From Megascapheus bottae (Eukaryota > Chordata > Mammalia > Rodentia > Geomyidae): a stretch of DNA of 64,000 nt. The position numbers were made by a program, and so were the translations under genes. The first letter of the stretch is position 1. Each line of letters starts with the position of its first letter. Shown here in pieces: positions 9,515 to 24,900 of the stretch. The notes below the pieces were generated by a model. That model saw only the letters and a program-made list of their open reading frames with translations, made no database searches and was not told where the DNA came from. The DNA lies in contig JANJXV010000025.1 of assembly GCA_024803745.1 (NCBI GenBank), forward strand, positions 16,943,110 to 17,007,109. The letters are read 5' to 3'.

Positions 9515-12313
9515 ATGCTGGAAGTTCACATCCCGTCGGTGGGGCCCGCGGCCGAGGGGCCCAGTCAGAGCCCAGAGAAAGGCCACATGGTGAGCAGGGC
9601 CGCTGCAAGGGGAGGGCTGCGGAGACCCGCCAAACCTGGCTGAGCCGAGTGCAATGAGGACCCGCCGCCGCTCGCCGTCGGGGGCACCTCGATAGGAGGG
9701 TTTTGAGTTGCTTGGATTTACAAGTCCCTCGGATCGTGGCCTGGGCTCTTGCCGGGAGCAAGAGGACGGGTCTACTTGCTTTTCCCCTCGGGTGTGTGCT
9801 GGGCGCCGGAGGTCCCCGGAGAGGAGAGCCGCGGTGCCCCACGTCTGCGCGCTGTCCTGGCCCTCCGAGGGTGGGCGGGGCGCGGGAGCTGGGCGCCGGT
9901 GGGGCGGGCCTCACGCTCCCCTGCGCCCGCCAGGTGTTCCGGGTGGAGGTGCTGTGCAGCGGGCGCAGACACACGGTGCCCCGGCGCTACAGCGAGTTCC
10001 ACGCGCTGCACAAGCGGGTGAGACGGCGGGCGCCCACCCCTCCCGATCCCCGCGCAGCCGGTCCCAGCCCCTGGGGGTCCCCGGGCCTCCCCACCTCGGG
10101 CTCAGCTCACACAGGGCAAGGGGCGCGGGGAGGGCCGGGGGTGCCGTGGGCTTGAGAGCTCTGCGGGGACACGGTGGATTACAACTCGGTAAAACCACTG
10201 GGGCAGATCAAGAAACTGTACAAAGTGCCCGACTTTCCCTCGAAACGCCTGCCCAACTGGAGGACCCGGGGATTGGAGCAGCGGCGGCGGGGCTTGGAGG
10301 CCTACATCCAGGTGTGTGTGTGTGGGGGGGCAAACTATGCAGACTGGGTCTGACTTAAACAAAGATGTGGGAGGGGGGTGGGGTAGCCCACAAGTTGGGG
10401 ATGTTGTCACTTTTTAGGGCCGATGTTTTGAAGAACAAGTGAGTCCAGACCCCTCTTTGTGGATTTTTGAAAAGACTGAACTAGGCAACCAGGGGGGGTC
10501 TCAGTTCAGTGACTGCCACACTTGGCCTCCCCCTCCTATTTTTGCTTTTGGTGGCTAGGGGCTGTCCTGGAGGATGTTTGGGGTTTTTTTTGCCCTACCA
10601 CTTGAGCAATACTGTACTTTGAGCTTTTTTGGTGGTTAATTGGAGATAAGAGTCTTTATAGACTTTCTTGCCTGGGCTAACTTTAAACTTCAATCCTCAA
10701 AAGCTGGGCCTCCTGAGCAGCTAGCATTAGATGTGAACCACTGGCATCCAGCTGTGTGCTCTTCATTGTGGAACATAGAGTGGTGGGATTTAGTGGGAGA
10801 TTGCAGGCCTGGACACTTCATGGGACTACAAGCAATGGATTACAGGACCAAGTTGCTCAGAAAGGCCCTGACCTGTTTCCACTGCTTTGGAACAAAGGAC
10901 CTATATTTTCATTTGCACTGGGCTACGCAATTAGTGCTTGGGCTGATGATAGGTTTGCCTATCTCCCTTTAGGGCATCCTATACCTGAACCAGGATGTGC
11001 CTAAGGAGTTACTGGAATTCCTGAGACTTCGACACTTCCCTCCAGACCCCAAAGCCAGCTGGGGGTAAGGACCCCATGTTGGGAGCGGTGGTAAGGCCCC
11101 TCTTTAGCAAGCACATTAGAAAAGATCTGAGAGTGAGCCCTTTCCCTTTCAGAGCCCGGGCTTAGTTCTCCCTCCTAAGCCACTGGCACAGGGGCTGGGT
11201 TTTGGGCAGCTCTGATTACTCCCAGTGCCTCTGACTCAGGAACTGGGCTTGTTACAAATAGAATGGTCTCCTGGGCTTTGGTCCCCACTCGCTCCTTGCC
11301 TCCCTAGGGCATCCCCAAGAAGCTTACTAACTACCTCTCTCTGCTTTTCAGCACCTTGGGGGAATTCCTGCCTAGTGACAGCAGGCAAGTCAAAGCCCTA
11401 CCTACCCTGGCTATGGCTCCTGTTGCCCTCTAGTGGCCAAAGGCTAAAAGGCAGGCGGGGTAGCCCTGGTGGGGACTTTGCCCTCTTTGCCACACCTATG
11501 GTTCACAGCGCTTTCCTTCCAGCTCCCAGCTGCACCACCAGCCAGTCATCAGCTTCCGTGTGGACCCCTACATTTATACCCCTTCTCCAGGTGAGGTGAC
11601 TGATCTGTAGCCTTTGTGTGTCCGTGTCCTGGGGCTTGAACTCAGCGTCTGGGCACTATCCCTGAAGTTTTTTTTTTTTTTTTTTTTGGTTAAGACTAGT
11701 GTTTTTCCAAGAGCCACAGCTTCACCAGGTTTGTTTTTTTGGTGATTAACTGGAGATAAGCCTCCGACTTTCCTGCCTCAAGCTGGTTTCCAATCAATTC
11801 TCCAATCTCAGCCTCCTGAGTAGCTAGGATTACAGGTGTGAGTCACAGGCACCTGGCTTGCAGTCTTTCGATCTGGATACCAGGATGGAGTAGGGGTGAA
11901 CTGACCATGTTTTGGCCCCCAGGACCACCAGCAGCATTTCCCTTGTCTTCCTCTGGGGCCAGGACCTGCTGTGCAGGAAGACTGGCTCCCACGTTGTCTC
12001 CAACAGCCTAATAGGAGCAAAATGTGGCCTGAGAACAGCAATGTCTCATTCGGATGGATAGCTTATATATATTCTGCTGTGGCCAGGGCCTTTTTTTCTT
12101 GGGGGGGGGGGGGTGGTATGAGCCTGTGGGTGGTTCAAAGCCATGGCTCTGAGCTACTCAAGTACTTCTTCCCTGTACTTCCATTCCACAGAGCCTCTGC
12201 CGGAAGTAGTGGTGAGCGGTGTGCTCCAGGGCCTCTATGGCTTCAGCATCAGTCCAGCAACTGCCCAGCCTGAGGCTGCCTGCCGCCTAGATCCTCTGCC
12301 TCGAGTGCTCTGA
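9515..12313 (+). CDS. SNX22: Sorting nexin-22, complete, 7 coding exons
   Basis: Coding exons are 9515-9589, 9934-10017, 10207-10311, 10973-11064, 11352-11384, 11523-11590 and 12192-12313. They sum to 579 nt, or 192 residues plus TGA; human SNX22 is 193 as I remember it. The protein is essentially one PX domain, which in this family binds PI3P and targets endosomes. Visible PX features are the RRYSEF basic/aromatic motif near residue 43, the PSKRLPNW proline-rich loop near residue 64 and the RRRGLEAYIQ helix near residue 80. The start is MLEVHIPSVGP, directly downstream of a GC-box-rich CpG region; the start context is weak (C at -3). All introns are GT-AG except the fifth, which uses a GC donor (see findings). 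Exon phases close exactly. The gene converges on PPIB. Function is inferred from the family; identity is based on near-complete agreement with the remembered mammalian protein. Confidence 0.95.
10580..10755 (-). repeat. B1-headed composite SINE in SNX22 intron 3
   Basis: The right module is truncated; the linker gttaattggagataagagtc and the head are present. Confidence 0.75.
11610..11860 (-). repeat. B1-headed composite SINE in SNX22 intron 6
   Basis: Full-length reverse copy with an internal T run at 11669-11687. Confidence 0.8.
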
Positions 12314-12780
12314 CCTGCGCAGGCCTTGGGCTACAACAGGATGAATATGTGCCTCAGTCCCACGAGCTACCTATCAGGGAGCCCTAGCAACCATCAGCTT
12401 GGTTTTGCCCATTCCCACTTTAGGCTTTCGCTGGCAGCTGGGGCTGGCAGGACTCAGGCTCTTAGTGAAGCCAACGGGATGCAGTGAAGGGAGAAATCGG
12501 CTTAGAGGCAGACTGAGAAAGCATGGGTACCTTCTCATGCCCGACCCCGAGGTGGTGGGGGCAGCAAGGGCTCTTTGACAGAAAGAACCTCTGCCTGACA
12601 TTTTGTAGATAGCATAGGGTGCCAGTTCAAGCAGGAAGGAGCATGAGGAAGAGACAAACATCCACGACCCTATCAGTGGTTCCAGACATTTTGGGATGCA
12701 AACCTGGATCAGGTATTTCCATACCCAAGAGCGTGGTCAATACACAGGTTATATATATATATACATATATATATATAAAA
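12314..12780 (+). other. SNX22: Probable SNX22 3' untranslated region
   Basis: This is unique sequence after the SNX22 stop with no SINE. No perfect AATAAA is present on the plus strand before PPIB; a TATAAA variant occurs at 12774-12779 after the (TA)n run. The end is uncertain and could reach into the antisense PPIB 3' end. Confidence 0.4.
12751..12778. repeat. (TA)n microsatellite
   Basis: An alternating TA tract between the convergent 3' ends of SNX22 and PPIB. Confidence 0.85.
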
Positions 12781-12794
12781 AACCCACTTATTTT

Positions 12795-12982
12795 TTTAAT
12801 TATTGGTCAGCATTGGTAGTTTGTTATAAAACTGGGCCTGGAATGCGAAGGGAAGTGGGTCTGACAGTCAGATACCAGCACCTGGGCCAGTGCAGCGTGG
12901 AGCCCAGTGATAGGCTCTCCACCCCCAAGAAGGCGCAGGGCCTGTACACGATGGCTAGTCAGAGGTCAGAGGTCCCTGGGGT
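12795..12982 (-). other. PPIB: Probable PPIB 3' untranslated region
   Basis: Downstream of the PPIB stop, the minus strand carries an ATTAAA variant poly(A) signal at 12795-12800, giving a UTR of about 185 nt. It faces the SNX22 3' end. Confidence 0.5.
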
Positions 12983-18476
<5,494 letters not shown>

Positions 18477-18960
18477 CCACCCGCAGGAGCGAGCGCGGCC
18501 GGGGCACACTGGGCCGGAAGGGGGTGGGGTGTCCGGCGCGGTTCGGACGCTACCATGGCGAGAGAGGGGGATCCAGGGAACTCACGCCGCCACCTGGGGC
18601 GGGACGGTCTCCAGTCTCCCCCGCTTCATTTCCGCATCAGATGGTAGCTCCCCATAGGGGCGGAGCCGGAGCCCGGCGGGGACGCGGGCTCGTGAGTGGC
18701 TGCCACGTTAGTGCTCCCTCATTGGGTGCCTGGCTCGTCCTCCTGTACGCAAGGAAGGCGATCGGCGGAAGGCTGGGCCCAAAGAACGCCAGGATTGGTC
18801 TCCGTCAAGACTACAGATCCCAGCATGCCAAGCGGCGGGGCCGGAAGCACCCTCTCCCACGCGAGAGGCGGCTCCAGCGGATCGCGGGTGTGGTCCTGTG
18901 GGTGGGCCTCGACCCCGCCGAGGTCAGCTACCGGTGCCGGTGAGCCAGCGTTCGTTGAAT
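18477..18960 (-). promoter_or_regulatory. PPIB: PPIB CpG-island promoter with CCAAT and ZNF143-type motifs
   Basis: This is CpG-rich sequence upstream of the PPIB start. On the minus strand, inverted CCAAT boxes are read from plus ATTGG at about 18720 and 18793. A plus-strand ACTACAGATCCCAGCATGCC at 18810-18829 matches the extended ZNF143/SBS motif. GC-rich GGGGCGG elements lie near 18597 and 18657. The architecture fits a TATA-less housekeeping promoter. Confidence 0.75.
18810..18829. promoter_or_regulatory. ZNF143/SBS-type site
   Basis: The sequence reads ACTACAGATCCCAGCATGCC, agreeing with the long ACTACAnnTCCCAGnATGC consensus known from housekeeping promoters. A CCAAT box lies 13 bases away. 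Binding is inferred. Confidence 0.75.
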
Positions 18961-19369
18961 TACTGTGGTAGCGTCCAAAATACTCAAAGGCGTATTTGCA
19001 AAAGGCAAGAGGGCAGCCACAGTATCATCAGCTTTAGCAGGGCCCTTGGCTATCTTCTTGATGGCTTTAGCAGGAGGACCTTCCAGGCTCTCCGACTGAC
19101 ACTACCAACCTTTGAATCCCATCAGTGATTTGCTTACAGAAGAGGAGCTGGAAGAATGTTTTAGGGACCTCCCCCCCCCCCCCCAGGAAGGAAGTGAAAG
19201 CTCCACCACAGGGAAATTATGATCGGAGCCTAAAAGAGCACTATTCCAAGTGGTGGGGACCGAAAAGCAGCATGGCCACGGTTGACTTGACCTTTATAAA
19301 GGAGAACAGAGGAGATTCTAGGAACAGATTTACGGTAGACAGGTCGATCTAGGGGGTGTTCAACAAAGG

Positions 19370-19418
19370 AGCCAGGAATGTCACTGCTAACTTTGCTTCT
19401 GTGTGTAAGCCTGCTTCC

Positions 19419-19466
<48 letters not shown>

Positions 19467-19640
19467 CTCCCTGTGGTTTCTGCCTCTATAAGCTCAGCTC
19501 CGCTGAAGCTTGGGGCTGTTCACTGTCCCCAAAGCCAGGGGACAGATGCTGTGCAGCTAATAAAAGATTCCTAGCCCGATTAACGGAGTGCTGGTGAGTT
19601 CATTGTTTTGAGTTTGAGTCCCACTGGGGTGAAACAGTAT
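19370..19640 (+). repeat. LTR-like remnant
   Basis: The order aactttgcttctgtg, ctctataagc, gctaataaaagattcc, then a GT-rich U5-like stretch resembles a retroviral LTR's R/U5 region. An (AC)22 microsatellite at 19421-19464 interrupts it. No coding retroviral genes are visible. The family is not identified. Confidence 0.45.
19421..19464. repeat. (AC)22 microsatellite
   Basis: Forty-four bases of uninterrupted AC. Confidence 0.95.
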
Positions 19641-19902
19641 ATTTTGGGATACTTAAATATTAAATTTGATTTTTCTCTTTTTATGGTGCTAGGGTTCAAA
19701 CCTAGGACTAAATTCTACAATATTGCTTTCTGTAGCCCTTTCTACATCTTGCACAACTTGTTTCAAAACCTACTTCCATTCTGCCTCAGTCTCTCTCAGG
19801 TCACTAGCATTTTTCTCTCCCTTCTCACTGCATACCGGTATTGCTGTGTCTTGGTTCTTCCTTTCAGTGCTTGTTTTCCAAAGTAGTGGTTTTAGTTTGT
19901 TT

Positions 19903-20126
19903 GGTTTTGTTTTGCTGGTCCTGGTGCTGGAACTCAAGGCCTGGACACCGGTCCCTGCGCCTCTCCATGCTCAAAGCTAATGTTCCTCCACTTGAGCCAC
20001 ATGCCACTCTGGCTTTCTATAGTTTATTGGAGATTAAAGATCTTACCAGGATTTTTCTGCCAGCGCTGGCTTCAAGCTGCCACCTGAGCAGCTAGGATTA
20101 CAGGTGAGAGTCACCAACACCCAGCT
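19903..20126 (-). repeat. B1-headed composite SINE
   Basis: Reverse copy with a small deletion in the head (gctgccacctgagcagctag). Confidence 0.8.
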
Positions 20127-20648
20127 CTTTAGTAGTTTTTAAGAAGCAAGAGGTGCTCATGGTCTGTGTGCAGCTCCATCAACACTGCTGCTTAGCACTG
20201 CTTAACAAGGACAGCTTGAGATGGTTTCGCACTTACTCGGAGGTGGGATGTAATATGCAACTGCCTGAGGCCGTCATGTTTTCCAGAGACCCTGGGGAAG
20301 GTCACAATCATCCTGATATGCCCATACAACTATATTGTGAGGTAACACAACTCGCATCCTTTGGTACTACAGCCTTGTGCATAGCCAGAAATACAAAAAT
20401 GACACTAGTATTAAAAAAGTTTTCATAAACTTCAGAGAAATTCCTGTTTGTCATCACCCCAATTGTATACTCTGATTCCATTTTCACAGGTGAACTATGC
20501 AATTTGGTGTTTGAATTATGTGTGGCCACTGGCATTCCCTAATTCATCTTGTATTACATTCATTTGTCATCAGGCTGCAGAATCTCTAATTACATGTAAG
20601 TAACCTATTTCCCACACTGCTCATAACTACTGAGAAAGAATGTTTATG

Positions 20649-20862
20649 GGGCCGGGAGTTTGGCCTAGTGGTTAAAGTGCTTGCCTAGCATGCACGAAGA
20701 CCTAGGTTCAATTCCTCGGTACCACATACATAGAAAAAAAAGCTGGAAGTGGTACTGAGGCTCAAGTGCTAGAGCTCTAGCCTTGAGAAAGTCCAAGGAC
20801 AGTGCTCAGGCCCTGGGTCCAAGCCCCAGGACTGGCAAAAAAAAAAAAAAAAAAAAAAAAGA
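20649..20862 (+). repeat. IDL-Geo type SINE, young copy
   Basis: Clean head with the extra-base variant (gtggttaaagtgcttgcc) and a pure A tail of more than 20 bases. Confidence 0.92.
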
Positions 20863-20949
20863 ATGTTTATTAACTCAGGAATTTAAAGCAGCTGTATTGC
20901 ACATGAGGAACTAATACTAAAATGGCATAAAAGCAGCCTCTCAACCCTT

Positions 20950-21142
20950 GGTTTTGTGCCAGTCAGTCCCTGAGGCTAGTACTCTACCACGTAAACCACA
21001 ACTCAACTTCCAAGTTTTTGGTATTCTATTGGAATTAAGAGCTTTATGGATTTTTCCTCTCTGGGTTGGCTTTGAACTGATTCTTCAAATTTCATCCCTC
21101 TGAGTAGCTAAGATCATAGGGGTGAGTCACCTGTACCCAGCT
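20950..21142 (-). repeat. B1-headed composite SINE, old
   Basis: Diverged reverse copy; the head is recognisable as gagtagctaagatcataggg. Confidence 0.7.
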
Positions 21143-21233
21143 TCCTCTTTTGGAAGAAAAAAAAATCAAATTGGTGGATGAAATGCTTCTGGCTTGAACT
21201 TTTCTTTCAGGACAAACATTTTCTGCTCCTTTT

Positions 21234-21360
21234 GGGCATAGTGTTGGTACATGCCTGTAATTGCAATCTTCTCCTGGGCATGGTGTTGGTACATGCCTGT
21301 AATTCCAATCTCAGCTCAGGAGGCTGAGAGAGTAGAATCCTGAGTTTAAGGCTAGCCAAC
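21234..21360 (+). repeat. B1-like SINE with duplicated 5' end
   Basis: A 42-bp unit starting gggcatrgtgttggtacatg is present twice in tandem (21234 and 21276) before the aggctgagagag portion. Confidence 0.65.
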
Positions 21361-21469
21361 CAAGCAACCATGTTTTCTGTTCCTATTTGCCTACCAGCAA
21401 AAATATAAGAACTGAGTAGCTCAAACAAAACAAAACAAAACAAAACAAACAAAAAAACCCAAAAAACAG

Positions 21470-21640
21470 GCCAGGAGTTTCGCCTAGTGGTAGAGTGCTC
21501 TCCTAGGATGTATGTAGCCCTGGGTTCAATTCCTTGTACACACAAAAAGCTGGAAGTGGTGCTGTGGCTCAAGTGGTAGAGCTGGCCTTGAGACAGTGCT
21601 CAGGTCCTGAGTTCTTCAAGTCTCAGGATTGGCAGCAAAA
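21470..21640 (+). repeat. IDL-Geo type SINE
   Basis: Head aggagtttcgcctagtggta; preceded by a (CAAAA)n-type A-rich run. Confidence 0.85.
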
Positions 21641-21939
21641 GAAAAGCTACCAAAAGTTCCAGTCTGAGACAGTCATCCTGGTATTTGACCACTTGAGAAT
21701 CACAGGGATTTAGGGGTTTATATATAAATTGATAATGTCTAGATTCTAGAAATATTTACTTTTGAAGTGACTCACAGGAAGCAAAGTTCAACCCAAGGGA
21801 AGAAAGAATGCCAAAGTATTGTGCAGTTGTCCCCTTTGCCCCACAGGGAGCCATACTGAATTTAGACCTAACCTAATGCTTAGAAAAGAGCCCAGGAAGA
21901 CTAAAAACAGACCACTGAACCAAAACAAGTAAAAGTAGC

Positions 21940-24900
21940 CAAGAAAGGTAAGACATTTTATTTTACATACAAAAAGGGTGCAAACTGAGTCCTTTCCTCC
22001 CCAAATTAGGGAAGAGGTATACTTGAAGATCACATTTGTGTTTTCCACGGTGCCCTAGGAAATGGGCTACTCTGAGATAATGTATCAAGACCCATTTCCT
22101 ATTTTCTCCAAAGGCAGCTACTTCCTCTGTGGATTTTTTTTTTTTAATTCCAATAGTCTACAAATCTCTTTCTTGGAGGAACCATTTCAAATACACCTGA
22201 AATTGACATTCATTTTAAAATACTACAAGTTTCATTTTCACAGCTGAGAATGACCAGTGCCAGGGCTTAGGAAACATTACGTATCTTAAGGAAAAAAAAA
22301 CGGTAAAAAAAAGCATTTAACAATAGATACATCACACGATTAAAACTAATTTCCTCAGCTGATTTATACATTATCTAGTTTAAAAAAATTTCGGTCAACA
22401 TTCCAACATCTTTTCAAGAGTATAATGGGCAAAGATGAAGAAACAGACAAATAATATAATAAATTAGATCACATAAGATAGTCAATGGAAATTGCTAAAT
22501 CACCATTATTTTCCACTGGGGAGTTACATTTTTGGTTTTATATTTATCTTTTCTGCTGTTATTCTCTCTGCTTGACAGAGGGCCTCATTCCCAGAGCCAG
22601 CTTGCTGAGACACTTGGTTTACCTCTGCAAATACTTCGAAACACCTGGTTCCAGCTGCCTGGCTGTCTTGGTGAAATTCCCACAGATGAGTACACATACA
22701 TGCAGTCATATACCACCCTCCCCCCACATCATAAATATATTTATTCCCAAAGAAATGGCTCATCCTTCCCAAGACACTCCTAATAGATTGATAAGCCCTC
22801 TAAAAGGCTTCTGGTGCAAATGCTGGCCTGGGATTTGGTCTAGAGCCCAAGAAGAGGAACACTGAAAATGTCTCACCTACCCTGAAAGGCATGTTTGAGG
22901 GGAGGGGCAGCAGTCAGGACAATGGTCCCTGGTGCCTCTGGAGGATGGCTGCACTAGATCCCCAATTTGTTACTGTGGATAATCCTCTACTAAGACCTGA
23001 AATGTGGTGATGGCACCGGAAAAATGACTGTGAGGAGTGAATGAGAAACAAGTCAAGTCCTGTCCACACAACTGAGGTTTCTTTAGAACATCACGTTTGG
23101 TTATCAGACTTCTATAGAAGCATTATGGAGTACATGCTCACTTCTTCCTTTTTAAGCTGACCTACAGATACTGGAGTGGGTTTCCTGGTTAATTTTTGAG
23201 AAAATATGTCAACTACTATTGCCTATATTCAGGAACCTAGTTACTGTTCTGAATACAATGAGAAACCTATTCTTCTGCACCTAAGTCATGTGCAAAAGGA
23301 GTTAGGAAAACATTTTTAAGACTGTTTATTGGACCAAAGACTCCAAAAGTTGTGGTGAAAACACTGCTCAAAACTCTACAAAGCCACAGAAGGGCCATGT
23401 TTGCCTTTTCTTTTTCTCAAAATCAACCCCTCCCACCCTGGAAAAAAACAAACAAACAAACACGAAAACCCCCAGACTCAAAAGGAATCCCTTCATGAAG
23501 AAGTCACTGGTGATAACCACTAGATGGGACTTCATAGCTAAACGCCTGTCATCCATCCACATGGTCTGTCCAGATGGAGTACCTAGTAGCCTGGCTCCCT
23601 GAGGGTCTCTGTAACTCATTCACCACCTAGGGGTGACCATGGGGATGGTGGCAGTGGCCCAGCAAAGGCAATGTTGGCTGTATGGCCTTACAAACTCCCA
23701 ATATGAGAAGCCCTAGACCTAGCATGGCTCTGACACTGGGGACACTGTCAGGGCAACTCAGGGGGAATGGTAAACTGGTGGCACTGGCCTGGATACAGAA
23801 GGAAGGTGGGCGTGGGAAGGATGCATCAGAGGATCAAGTTCTTTTAAGGGCTGCTGTGAAAGTAATTCTTGAGAAATGTAGCCATGCTTGCTCACTAAGA
23901 GGGGAGTCTATCTTCTATGTTGCAAACAAAGAGTTAAGGCTATGGTGTTAGGAGCCACTTTAAACATTACCACTTGTACATTTTTCAGGCATTAAAGTGA
24001 TTACTAACACTGAAAACTGACAGTGAAGCAGTACTTCATATTTCTACTGATGTAGATGGAAGTTACTTTAGAGAAGATGAACGGGGACCATTTCTAGATA
24101 CTTGGAGCTCATTGAGAATAAACAGGAAAATCAACACTTCTACTAGAAACCTCAGATCTTTGCTGCCTGCAGCAGCGCATGCCAAAATGAAAGAGAATTT
24201 GAACAAGTGGCTGGGTAATCTAGTCATAACTTATCTTCCTGAACACTGTTTATTCTCGATAGATTCTAGACATAGAATGGATTAAGGCAGTCCTGAATGC
24301 TCACCGGCTGGCGGAAGTAGTCTTCCTCGGAGACTCTCTCCTTCCATGGCAGTCTGGAGTCAGGACTCAGGAAAGTGCCAAGGTGTGAAGGGGCAAGTGA
24401 TTCACACTTGTGCCTCGTTGACTGCACAGGCACTAATCCAGGTGGCTTCTGGGTCTCTTCACCCCTGTCTATGCAGGCTTCAATACCCGAGGGATGGGAG
24501 GGCTTGAGAGAATCCCTAATGGATTTCAATTTCAATGAACAGATGCTAAGCCTTAAAATAATACTCTTCTCAAAAGAAAATGATCCTCAGGGTCTTGGCT
24601 GTGAAATGGAGACAACTTTTAACCAAGCTCAGGTGGAGTCAGGGCTCAGGCAGAGGGAGGGATGACCTGTGCCTGACAACTGAAGTGGCAGGGGCCGGGG
24701 CAGGAGCCTGGTATGCTGGTGGGGATGGAACTGAGGGCCAAAATACTTCTGGGGTCCTTGGTTTTGAAAAATCTTAGTTAAAAATTTTTTTTAAGGAAAT
24801 TGAAACAGTATTTCACATCTGGGGTCACCTTGGGCTGTGAATGGCCTTGGGAAAACCACCATTTACCCTGCATGCTAAAGGGACCTCAAACTCTTTGTCT

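Noticed and set aside
9384..9974. 196-codon minus-strand frame across SNX22 exon 1
   Set aside because: It is the antisense shadow of a CpG island and SNX22 exon 1; low-complexity Arg/Pro/Ala composition.
9708..10358. 216-codon plus-strand frame
   Set aside because: It runs through SNX22 introns and out of frame over exons 2 and 3; the real protein uses the spliced frame.
18477..18509. N-terminal extension of PPIB upstream of MLRF
   Set aside because: The in-frame upstream codon at 18509 is GTG, not ATG, so no extension is supported.
22485..22865. 126-codon frame antisense to the CSNK1G1 3'UTR
   Set aside because: No domain or familiar motif, and it lies antisense to the probable UTR; kept only as part of the UTR block.
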